The position numbers and the translations under genes were made by a program. DNA of 5,540 nucleotides from an uncultured Lachnospiraceae bacterium (GTDB lineage Bacteria > Bacillota > Clostridia > Lachnospirales > Lachnospiraceae). The notes under the pieces were generated by a model. The model saw only the letters and a list, made by a program, of their open reading frames with translations, was not told the origin of the DNA and searched no databases. The stretch is taken from the NCBI GenBank assembly GCA_947651335.1, contig CANSYV010000120.1:1-5540 (forward strand). Direction: 5' to 3'. Of the stretch, positions 1 to 5,291 are shown in pieces. Position 1 is the stretch's first letter; every line of letters starts with the position of its first letter.

Positions 1-1
1 T

Positions 2-391
2 TTTGATTGGGGGCTGGGTGACTTTTATGAGAAAAAGAATTACAGCCAGATTTCCCACTCCCGCCTGCGCAGATATGAGATCCTGAGGGAATTTGTGGAG
101 GAATGGGCTGAAGCTGTAAAATGGGGAGAGGCAGAAAAGCTGCTGGAGGATTTGACAGAAGCCATGACCGTGGACCTGTACAGCCGGGAGAATCTGAAAA
201 GCCGTCCGGCGTGGATGAAGAGCCAGGAACAGTGGCAGAAAGATATCAGGGATTATATACGCGGAAAGAAGCTGCCGAAAACTGTTCATATAGAAGTGTT
301 ATCCGAAGAAATACTGCTGTTTGATTATACCCGCAGGGACCCGTTGACCAATAATGGGACATGCAGACGGATACCAAATTTGACGATTTGA
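2..391 (+). CDS. C-terminal fragment, probable B12-binding radical SAM protein (DUF4080-like tail)
   Basis: The frame is open from the left edge to a TGA at 389-391, giving 129 residues with no credible start; a GTG at 95 has no ribosome binding site, so the true start lies outside the window. The visible part is charged and helical early on. It has an aromatic/charged stretch (FYEKKNY ... HSRLRRYEIL, roughly residues 13-34), then YSRENLKSRPAW near the middle, and ends with LLFDYTRRDPLT. These last two motifs resemble, from memory, the C-terminal DUF4080 region of B12-binding-domain radical SAM proteins common in Clostridia. The cobalamin-binding and CxxxCxxC radical SAM parts would lie upstream and cannot be seen. 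If the family is right, this is a cytoplasmic iron-sulfur enzyme whose substrate is unknown. The next gene starts 90 bp downstream on the same strand with no clear terminator between, so co-transcription is possible. The coding call is firm; the family call is moderate. Confidence 0.6.
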   Translation, partial: FDWGLGDFYEKKNYSQISHSRLRRYEILREFVEEWAEAVKWGEAEKLLEDLTEAMTVDLYSRENLKSRPAWMKSQEQWQKDIRDYIRGKKLPKTVHIEVLSEEILLFDYTRRDPLTNNGTCRRIPNLTI

Positions 392-407
392 TCATTAACT
401 TTCTTGT

Positions 408-435
408 GTACAGATTTCTTTTTTAATGATAGAAT
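408..435 (+). promoter_or_regulatory. Weak candidate promoter upstream of the 390-residue membrane protein gene
   Basis: TGTACA (408-413) lies 16 bp before TAGAAT (430-435), matching the sigma-A consensus at four and five of six positions. The region is AT-rich and lies in the gap between two genes. Imperfect hexamers like this occur often by chance in AT-rich DNA, and the gene may instead be read from the upstream gene's promoter. Confidence 0.25.
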
Positions 436-481
436 AGAATTATTCAGCAGGGGGGTATGGAACGACAAGGAGAGTAAAAGA

Positions 482-1654
482 ATGTCCAGATTTTTAAAAT
501 TTATCGTGCATCTGGTTGTATTTCTATTGATTGCGTGTATTTTGGCATTGGCTGTCCCGCCGTTTATGGGAATTTCCACAATCACCATTGATGATACAGA
601 CCTGGAGACAAATCTGCCGCTGGGGTCAGTCAGTTATGGAAAAGAGATATCTGCCAGCAGTGTTCTGGTGGGAGATTCGATTATAGTACAAAATGGAAAT
701 CAGGTTCGTCTGTACGGGGTTCAGGAGATTGACCTGGATAACAGTACCTTCACCGTGGTAGATAAAGGGGCCTCAAGAGGTGAACCGAAAGCCATGACCC
801 TCAGCGGGGATGTGACCCGGGTGATCTTTACTGTGTGGGGAATCGGTTATCTGCTGATGGCGATTCAGTCCACAGAAGGGCTGATCATTATCGGCCTGGG
901 TGTGTTGTTTCTTATTATATTGTTTGTTCTGGCCGAAATCTGGGGACGGGATAAGGAACTGCCCGATGAAGACCTGGAAGAAGGAGAGGACGGCGGCAGT
1001 CAGACAGAGCCGCCTGTGGCAGCGGCTGATGAGGCAGTATCAGCCCAGGCGGAAGATGAACAGGCACTGGCGTCGGAGCCAAAGAGCAAGCGTCAGTTAA
1101 AGAAGGAGATGCGTGCCCGTCAGAAGGCAGAGGTGGCACGGCTGAAAGAGGAATCCAGGGAGAGAAGAAAAGAAGAAAAACGCCGGATAAAGGCAGCGAA
1201 GAAAATAGCCCGCACCGGAGGCTTCATAGAAGACATGGAACCGGTAGAGGCCATTTTAGGCCTGGACGGGAATTCTCCCGCGGAGCAGGCGGCAGACCAG
1301 GCCCATGAAGAATTAAAGAAAGAGATAGGGGCTGTGGCTTCACTTGTGCCAAGCGGGGAAATAGAGAAGATTCCCACAGCAGAGATTCCGGATGTGAAGA
1401 AAAATCCCCCTGAGAAAGATAAAGCTTTGGAAGACCAGCCCAAAAAAGATCAGGAAGAGACAAAAGAGGAGGCAGGGCAGGAAAAGACAGAAGCAGAGCA
1501 GACAGTAAAGGTGGCGATTCCACTCTATACGGCAGAGGAACTGCTGGAGAAGGCAAAATCTGCCGGAGAAGCGCCGAAAGTCATTGAGGACGATGATACA
1601 GGCGTGGTTCTGCTGGATTATTCTACCATTATCGGCAGCGGGGAAGAAGAATAG
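482..1654 (+). CDS. Two-pass membrane protein with signal-peptidase-like (S26/SipW-type) domain and long charged cytoplasmic tail
   Basis: This encodes 390 residues. The start is ATG 482, chosen because AAGGAGA (467-473) sits 8 nt upstream; the frame extends to a TTG at 404 but that start has no ribosome binding site. Residues 8-27 form a hydrophobic membrane segment after a basic N-terminus. Residues about 28-112 are a beta-rich, probably extracytoplasmic domain. Residues about 117-153 are hydrophobic and include a second membrane segment (about 132-153). The tail from 155 on is highly charged: acidic 159-200, a Lys/Arg/Glu-rich probable long helix or coiled coil 201-244, then an acidic low-complexity region with two less charged patches (246-262 and 343-385). 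By eye, residues 46-153 follow the SipW-type signal peptidase I plan: LGSV at the GSM site, VGDSIIV at the GD box, YGV where the catalytic HRI is expected, and GYLLMAIQ before the last membrane helix. The catalytic His appears replaced by Tyr78 and the Met-x-Pro after Ser49 is missing, so proteolysis is doubtful. The coding call is firm; the fold is an inference and the function is unknown. Confidence 0.85.
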   Translation: MSRFLKFIVHLVVFLLIACILALAVPPFMGISTITIDDTDLETNLPLGSVSYGKEISASSVLVGDSIIVQNGNQVRLYGVQEIDLDNSTFTVVDKGASRGEPKAMTLSGDVTRVIFTVWGIGYLLMAIQSTEGLIIIGLGVLFLIILFVLAEIWGRDKELPDEDLEEGEDGGSQTEPPVAAADEAVSAQAEDEQALASEPKSKRQLKKEMRARQKAEVARLKEESRERRKEEKRRIKAAKKIARTGGFIEDMEPVEAILGLDGNSPAEQAADQAHEELKKEIGAVASLVPSGEIEKIPTAEIPDVKKNPPEKDKALEDQPKKDQEETKEEAGQEKTEAEQTVKVAIPLYTAEELLEKAKSAGEAPKVIEDDDTGVVLLDYSTIIGSGEEE

Positions 1655-1679
1655 TATTGTGATGAATAGACAGCAGTTT

Positions 1680-1744
1680 ATTCCAGGGGATGAGCGGGGA
1701 TTGTACGGTTTGTACAATCTTCCGGGATATACCCTGGAATTTTT
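1680..1744 (+). terminator. Nested palindrome plus T-run, likely terminator after the membrane protein gene
   Basis: The outer arms ATTCCAGGG (1680-1688) and CCCTGGAAT (1732-1740) are perfectly complementary over 9 bp. Inside them GATTGTAC (1699-1706) and GTACAATC (1712-1719) form a perfect 8-bp stem with a 5-nt loop, extendable to 11 bp with G-U pairs (1696-1722). Five T residues (1740-1744) follow. It begins 25 nt after the stop codon of the membrane protein gene and lies upstream of the S10 promoter, which suits a rho-independent terminator. The internal asymmetric loop and AT-rich base of the stem are unusual for a simple terminator, so a processed RNA element or small mobile palindrome remains possible. 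Confidence 0.5.
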
Positions 1745-1839
1745 GTGCAAAAACCAGATGAAGAACCGGAGGAACCGCCAAATGTAAATAGGAAAATCCT
1801 ATAATCAGAGCGAATCCTTCATAATTATCCAAAAAAGCC

Positions 1840-1868
1840 TTGAAATACATGGAATCATAGGGTATACT
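1840..1868 (+). promoter_or_regulatory. Sigma-A-type promoter of the S10 ribosomal operon
   Basis: TTGAAA (1840-1845) and TATACT (1863-1868) are separated by exactly 17 bp, each matching the consensus at five of six positions. An A-tract (1831-1836) just upstream could act as an UP element. Transcription would start near 1875, leaving a 5' leader of about 250 nt before rpsJ. This is the best promoter match in the gap and is the expected strength for a ribosomal protein operon. The start point is inferred from spacing. Confidence 0.85.
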
Positions 1869-1874
1869 ATTATT

Positions 1875-2124
1875 TGCTGTGACATTGATAGCTGTGAAGC
1901 GTGAGGTTGCTGCTTACTTAAAGAAGCAGGTTTTTCCGTGGAGCGAATGTCAAGTTAAGGAAAACTGGCGACAAGTCACTGTACAGAACAGCCGGATAGT
2001 CCGGTTTGAAGAGGATTCCCCTGGAGGGAAACGTGTGATGCCGAATGTGACACACACGGAGATGTGTACAGTCACCGCTTGTCGTACTGACTATTAGAAA
2101 GTGCGAAAAGGAGGCGGCTTTTTT
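1875..2124 (+). promoter_or_regulatory. Structured 5' leader RNA of the S10 operon
   Basis: Several complementary segments are visible. CGACAAG (1969-1975) pairs with CTTGTCG (2078-2084), and ACTGTACA (1978-1985) pairs with TGTACAGT (2065-2072). Stacked, they form a long-range helix of about 15-16 bp with one C-C mismatch and a 3-nt bulge. It encloses three local hairpins: CCGGA-TAG-TCCGG (1992-2004), TTCCC-CTGGA-GGGAA (2016-2030), and CGTGTG/CACACG (2032-2037 with 2053-2058). Upstream is CTGCTT/AAGCAG (1910-1915 with 1924-1929). The leader ends with the rpsJ ribosome binding site AAGGAGG (2108-2114). Long structured leaders on ribosomal operons often bind one of the encoded proteins (L4 in the gammaproteobacterial S10 operon). 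This one does not look like the E. coli S10 leader and I do not recognise it as a named RNA family. A regulatory role is inferred from position and pairing only. Confidence 0.6.
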
Positions 2125-2442
2125 ATGGCAAATCAGGTAATGAGAATCACATTAAAGGCGTATGACCATCAATTAGTAGATGCGTCAGCCAGCAAGATTA
2201 TTGAAACAGTGAAAAAGAACGGGGCAAAGGTGAGCGGCCCGGTGCCACTTCCCACAAAGAAAGAAGTGGTTACAATCCTGCGTGCAGTGCATAAGTATAA
2301 GGATTCCCGGGAACAGTTTGAGCAGAGGACACATAAGCGTTTGATCGACATTTTGACGCCCACCCAGAAGACAGTGGATGCCCTTTCCCGGCTGGAGATG
2401 CCTGCAGGTGTTCACATTGACATCAAAATGAAGAAGAAATAA
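2125..2442 (+). CDS. rpsJ: 30S ribosomal protein S10 (uS10)
   Basis: This encodes 105 residues, the normal size for bacterial S10. The start is ATG 2125, with AAGGAGG (2108-2114) 10 nt upstream; a GTG at 2101 in the same frame lies before the ribosome binding site and is rejected. The N-terminal strand [14 protein letters not shown], the GPVPLPTK turn (about 38-45), the extended loop [20 protein letters not shown] (53-72) and the C-terminal MPAGVHIDI strand are all characteristic. S10 sits in the 30S head and also acts as NusE, pairing with NusB in antitermination complexes. The loop around His56-Lys57, where tetracycline-class resistance changes arise in other bacteria, looks intact. It is the first gene of the operon, directly behind the structured leader. 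AAAAG (2106-2110) can pair with CTTTT (2119-2123), which would place the ribosome binding site in a small loop. Confidence 0.98.
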   Translation: MANQVMRITLKAYDHQLVDASASKIIETVKKNGAKVSGPVPLPTKKEVVTILRAVHKYKDSREQFEQRTHKRLIDILTPTQKTVDALSRLEMPAGVHIDIKMKKK

Positions 2443-2445
2443 AGG

Positions 2446-2480
2446 ATAGTCAAAACTATATGATTGCCCTTGCGGCAATC
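2446..2480 (+). promoter_or_regulatory. Two tandem hairpins in the rpsJ-rplC gap
   Basis: ATAGT-CAAA-ACTAT (2446-2459) and GATTGCC-CTTGC-GGCAATC (2462-2480) are perfect inverted repeats of 5 and 7 bp placed back to back. The second ends 6 nt before the rplC ribosome binding site (2487-2493). No T-run follows, so they are not terminators. They fill most of the largest gap among the ribosomal genes (61 nt) and could affect rplC translation or mRNA processing; the role is unknown. Confidence 0.5.
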
Positions 2481-2503
2481 CGCTATAAGGAGGAAAATAG
2501 AGA

Positions 2504-3139
2504 ATGAAGAAAGCAATACTTGCCACAAAAGTGGGAATGACCCAGATTTTTGACGAAAACGGCGTATTAATTCCCGTAACAGTTCTGCAGGCAGGACCTT
2601 GTGTGGTAACGCAGATCAAGACAGAGGACAACGACGGCTACAGCGCTGTACAGGTGGGATTCGTTGACAAGAGAGAAAAACTGGTCAACAAACCGCAGAA
2701 AGGCCACTATGACAAAGCCGGAGTTTCCTATAAGAGATATTTAAAAGAGCTGAAATTTGAAAATGCGTCCGAATATGAAGTGGGCCAGGAAATTAAGGCA
2801 GATATCTTCGAGGCAGGGGATCACATTGATGCCACAGCCATTTCAAAAGGTAAAGGATTCCAGGGTGCCATCAAGCGCCACGGACAGTCCAGAGGACCTA
2901 TGACCCACGGTTCCAAATATCATCGTCACGCAGGTTCCAACGGCGCTGCTTCCGATCCCAGTAAAGTATTCAAAGGCAAGAAAATGCCTGGACAGATGGG
3001 AAATAAGAGAGTAACCGTCCAGAATCTGGAAATCGTACAAGTAGACGCAGAAAACAACTTACTGTTGATCAAGGGTGCAGTGCCAGGACCTAAGAAATCT
3101 CTGGTGACCATCAAAGAGACAGTTAAGACCTTGATTTAA
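2504..3139 (+). CDS. rplC: 50S ribosomal protein L3 (uL3)
   Basis: This encodes 211 residues, close to the roughly 209 of other Firmicutes. The start is ATG 2504, with AAGGAGG (2487-2493) 10 nt upstream. The N-terminus [15 protein letters not shown] is diagnostic. The long central extension (about 115-165, [17 protein letters not shown] through [15 protein letters not shown]) is the arm that reaches toward the peptidyl transferase centre. The C-terminal part (178-195, [17 protein letters not shown]) is also typical. L3 is one of the first proteins to bind 23S rRNA and nucleates 50S assembly. It lies between rpsJ and rplD in the canonical order, with 21 nt to rplD. Nothing unusual is visible in the sequence. 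Confidence 0.98.
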   Translation: MKKAILATKVGMTQIFDENGVLIPVTVLQAGPCVVTQIKTEDNDGYSAVQVGFVDKREKLVNKPQKGHYDKAGVSYKRYLKELKFENASEYEVGQEIKADIFEAGDHIDATAISKGKGFQGAIKRHGQSRGPMTHGSKYHRHAGSNGAASDPSKVFKGKKMPGQMGNKRVTVQNLEIVQVDAENNLLLIKGAVPGPKKSLVTIKETVKTLI

Positions 3140-3160
3140 CAGGAAAGGAGGAACACACAG

Positions 3161-3781
3161 ATGGCGAATATATCTGTTTATAATATGGAAGGCAACGAAG
3201 TCGGCACAATGGAGCTGAATGATGCCGTATTTGGTGTGAAAGTAAACGAACATCTGGTACATCAGGCTGTAGTGCGGCATCTGGCAAACAAACGCCAGGG
3301 AACCCAGAAAGCTAAGACACGGGCTGAAGTCCGCGGCGGCGGAAGAAAACCCTGGAGACAGAAAGGGACAGGCCATGCGAGACAGGGCTCCATCCGGGCA
3401 CCTCAGTGGACCGGGGGCGGTGTGGTATTTGCGCCTGTACCGAGAGACTATTCCAAGAAAATGAATAAAAAGGAAAGACGGGCCGCGTTGCGCTCTGCTC
3501 TTACCTCAAGAGTAGAGGCTGAGAAGCTGATCGTTCTTGACGAACTGAAACTGGGAGAAATCAAGACAAAAGAAATGCAGAGAATCCTGAACAACCTGAA
3601 AGTGGAAAAGGCAGTAATCGTATTGCCTGAGAAAGATGAAAAGGTGGTATTGTCTGCCAGAAATATTCCGAACGTAGCTACAATTTCTTCCGATATGCTG
3701 AGCGTATATGATGTGATGAAGTACAGCACAGTGATTATGACCAAAGCTGCGGTAGCTTCGATTGAGGAGGTGTATGCATAA
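3161..3781 (+). CDS. rplD: 50S ribosomal protein L4 (uL4)
   Basis: This encodes 206 residues, normal for L4. The start is ATG 3161, with AAAGGAGG (3144-3151) 9 nt upstream. Residues about 44-95 form the extended loop that lines the exit tunnel, including the [10 protein letters not shown] and [14 protein letters not shown] motifs. Lys68 corresponds to Lys63 of E. coli L4, a macrolide-resistance site, and the stretch is wild type here. The C-terminal domain (about 120-200) carries the usual alternating strands and helices. In gammaproteobacteria L4 represses its own operon through the S10 leader, which makes it one candidate ligand for the leader in this window; that link is inference. Its stop codon overlaps the rplW start by one base (TAATG, 3779-3783), and the rplW ribosome binding site lies inside its last codons, implying translational coupling. 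Confidence 0.98.
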   Translation: MANISVYNMEGNEVGTMELNDAVFGVKVNEHLVHQAVVRHLANKRQGTQKAKTRAEVRGGGRKPWRQKGTGHARQGSIRAPQWTGGGVVFAPVPRDYSKKMNKKERRAALRSALTSRVEAEKLIVLDELKLGEIKTKEMQRILNNLKVEKAVIVLPEKDEKVVLSARNIPNVATISSDMLSVYDVMKYSTVIMTKAAVASIEEVYA

Positions 3782-4080
3782 TGGCAAATATTCAATATTA
3801 TGACGTTATCTTAAAACCGGTGATCACAGAGAAAAGTATGAATGCTATGGCAGAAAAGAAATATACTTTCCTTGTGCATCCGGAAGCAAATAAGACTATG
3901 ATTAAGAATGCTGTGGAGAAAATGTTCGAGGGCACAAAGGTAAAAAGAGTAAATACCATGAACCAGCAGGGCAAGAAAAAGAGACGGGGAATGGTGTATG
4001 GCAGGACAGCCAAGACAAAGAAAGCGATTGTTTTCCTCACTGAAGACAGTAAAGATATCGAGATTTTCGAAGGCCTGTAG
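3781..4080 (+). CDS. rplW: 50S ribosomal protein L23 (uL23)
   Basis: This encodes 99 residues, typical of bacterial L23. The start is ATG 3781, whose A is the last base of the rplD stop; GGAGGTG (3766-3772) inside rplD is the ribosome binding site, 8 nt away. The N-terminal [12 protein letters not shown] motif is diagnostic. Glu17 aligns with Glu18 of E. coli L23, the trigger-factor docking residue at the tunnel exit. The basic loop QQGKKKRRG (about 62-70) is the rRNA-contacting extension. L23 surrounds the exit tunnel and is the landing site for trigger factor and the signal recognition particle. The gene ends with TAG and is followed 26 nt later by rplB. Confidence 0.98.
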   Translation: MANIQYYDVILKPVITEKSMNAMAEKKYTFLVHPEANKTMIKNAVEKMFEGTKVKRVNTMNQQGKKKRRGMVYGRTAKTKKAIVFLTEDSKDIEIFEGL

Positions 4081-4106
4081 GCTGAAATTTTGAAAGGAGA
4101 ATCACA

Positions 4107-4952
4107 ATGGGAATCAAATCTTATAAACCATATACCCCTTCCAGAAGACATATGACTGGCTCTGATTTCTCTGAAATTACGAAGAAAAAGCCTGAGAAAT
4201 CACTGGTCGTATCTCTGAAAAAACACGCAGGGCGCAACAATCAGGGTAAGATTACAACCAGACACCGCGGCGGCGGCAGCAGAAGAAAATATAGATTAGT
4301 AGATTTTAAGAGAAGAAAAGATGATATTCCGGCAACTGTAAAGGCAATCGAGTACGATCCCAACAGATCCGCAAACATTGCGTTAATCTGCTACGCGGAC
4401 GGACAGAAATCTTACATTCTGGCACCGGAAGGACTGAAGGTAGGACAGAAAGTAATGAATGGTGAGCATGCGGAGATCCGTGTAGGAAACTGCCTTCCCA
4501 TGTCAGCAATCCCTGTAGGTACTCTGATTCACAACATCGAACTGTATCAGGGCCACGGCGGACAGCTGGTGCGCTCAGCGGGAAACAGTGCGCAGCTCAT
4601 GGCGAAAGAAGGAAAATACGCCACCGTTCGTCTTCCATCAGGTGAAATGAGAATGGTTCCGATCGTCTGCCGTGCAACTGTTGGTGTGGTAGGCAACGGT
4701 GACCACAACCTGATCACAATCGGTAAAGCCGGCCGTAAACGCCACATGGGAATCCGTCCCACAGTGCGTGGTTCTGCCATGAACCCCAACGACCATCCAC
4801 ACGGCGGCGGCGAGGGCAAGACCGGTATCGGACGTCCAGGACCATGTACTCCATGGGGCAAACCGGCACTGGGTCTTAAGACAAGAAAGAGAAATAAACA
4901 GTCCAATAAGTATATTGTTCGTAGAAGAGATGGCAGGGCATTAGCAAAATAA
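4107..4952 (+). CDS. rplB: 50S ribosomal protein L2 (uL2)
   Basis: This encodes 281 residues, slightly longer than the usual 273-277. The start is ATG 4107, with AAAGGAG (4093-4099) 7 nt upstream. The N-terminal [11 protein letters not shown], the RNA-binding [12 protein letters not shown] segment (52-63), the SH3-like part (about 130-195) and the C-terminal [14 protein letters not shown] motif (225-238) are all present. The conserved His in that motif (His230 here) matches the residue tied to peptidyl transfer and subunit association in E. coli L2 (His229). L2 bridges the 30S and 50S subunits and binds 23S rRNA near the catalytic centre. The rpsS ribosome binding site starts within the rplB stop codon, so the two genes are very closely linked. 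Confidence 0.98.
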   Translation: MGIKSYKPYTPSRRHMTGSDFSEITKKKPEKSLVVSLKKHAGRNNQGKITTRHRGGGSRRKYRLVDFKRRKDDIPATVKAIEYDPNRSANIALICYADGQKSYILAPEGLKVGQKVMNGEHAEIRVGNCLPMSAIPVGTLIHNIELYQGHGGQLVRSAGNSAQLMAKEGKYATVRLPSGEMRMVPIVCRATVGVVGNGDHNLITIGKAGRKRHMGIRPTVRGSAMNPNDHPHGGGEGKTGIGRPGPCTPWGKPALGLKTRKRNKQSNKYIVRRRDGRALAK

Positions 4953-4965
4953 AGGAGGTTAGAGA

Positions 4966-5250
4966 ATGGCTCGTTCACTGAAAAAAGGACCGTTTGCAGA
5001 CAAGAGCCTGCTGAAAAAGGTAGACGCTTTAAATGCAGCCAACGAAAAGACAGTAATCAAAACATGGTCACGCCGTTCCACGATTTTCCCTCAGTTTGTG
5101 GGGCATACATTTGCAGTACATGATGGAAGAAAACATGTGCCTGTATATGTGACTGAAGATATGGTAGGACATAAATTAGGCGAATTCGTCGCAACCAGGA
5201 CCTACCGGGGACATGGAAAAGATGAGAAGAAATCAGGAGTGCGCCGTTAG
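4966..5250 (+). CDS. rpsS: 30S ribosomal protein S19 (uS19)
   Basis: This encodes 94 residues, near the usual 92-93. The start is ATG 4966, with AAGGAGGT (4952-4959) 6 nt upstream overlapping the rplB TAA. The sequence runs through the family signature: [10 protein letters not shown] at the start, [22 protein letters not shown] (31-52), [18 protein letters not shown] (57-74), then TRTYRGHGK (77-85). S19 sits in the 30S head with S13 and contacts the 50S subunit and the A-site tRNA region. Its last codons and stop fall inside a stable hairpin shared with the rplV leader (5241-5265). Confidence 0.98.
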   Translation: MARSLKKGPFADKSLLKKVDALNAANEKTVIKTWSRRSTIFPQFVGHTFAVHDGRKHVPVYVTEDMVGHKLGEFVATRTYRGHGKDEKKSGVRR

Positions 5251-5265
5251 TCGAAAGACCGGCGC
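5241..5265 (+). promoter_or_regulatory. GC-rich hairpin with GAAA tetraloop spanning the rpsS stop codon
   Basis: GCGCCG (5241-5246) pairs with CGGCGC (5260-5265). Inside, GTC (5250-5252) pairs with GAC (5257-5259) around a GAAA loop (5253-5256), leaving a 3-nt bulge TTA (5247-5249) that holds most of the TAG stop. No T-run follows, so it is not a terminator. The rplV ribosome binding site AAAGGAGG (5275-5282) begins 9 nt after it. Confidence 0.6.
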
Positions 5266-5291
5266 CTAACAGCGAAAGGAGGATTTGATCC

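Noticed and set aside
404..481. TTG at 404 as the start of the membrane protein
   Set aside because: There is no ribosome binding site before it, and the extension would place a 26-residue polar/aromatic stretch ahead of a clear N-terminal membrane signal; ATG 482 has a good site.
1340..1750. Minus-strand open frames opposite the tail of the membrane protein gene and the following gap
   Set aside because: They mirror the low-complexity coding strand, lack ribosome binding sites and give Ser/Leu/Phe-rich translations typical of antisense shadows.
1662..1787. A possible 41-residue protein from ATG 1662, just after the membrane protein gene
   Set aside because: It runs straight through the nested palindrome, has only a weak purine stretch upstream, and shows no recognisable composition or motif.
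1782..1787. GGAGGA followed by ATG-TAA, a minimal start-stop ORF
   Set aside because: It lies upstream of the predicted S10 transcription start and downstream of the probable terminator, so it is unlikely to be transcribed; chance is the simpler explanation.
1876..1897. Direct repeat GCTGTGA at 1876-1882 and 1891-1897
   Set aside because: A single pair of 7-mers near the transcription start is too short to distinguish from chance.
1879..2097. A 72-codon frame starting at GTG 1879 and covering most of the S10 leader
   Set aside because: The GTG lies within a few bases of the predicted transcription start and has no ribosome binding site. The translation resembles no known family, and the stretch is better explained as structured RNA. 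Only its last 20 codons have a plausible start of their own.
2101..2124. GTG at 2101 as an earlier start for S10
   Set aside because: It precedes the AAGGAGG site, and the extra residues are not part of the S10 family; ATG 2125 has correct spacing and gives the normal length.
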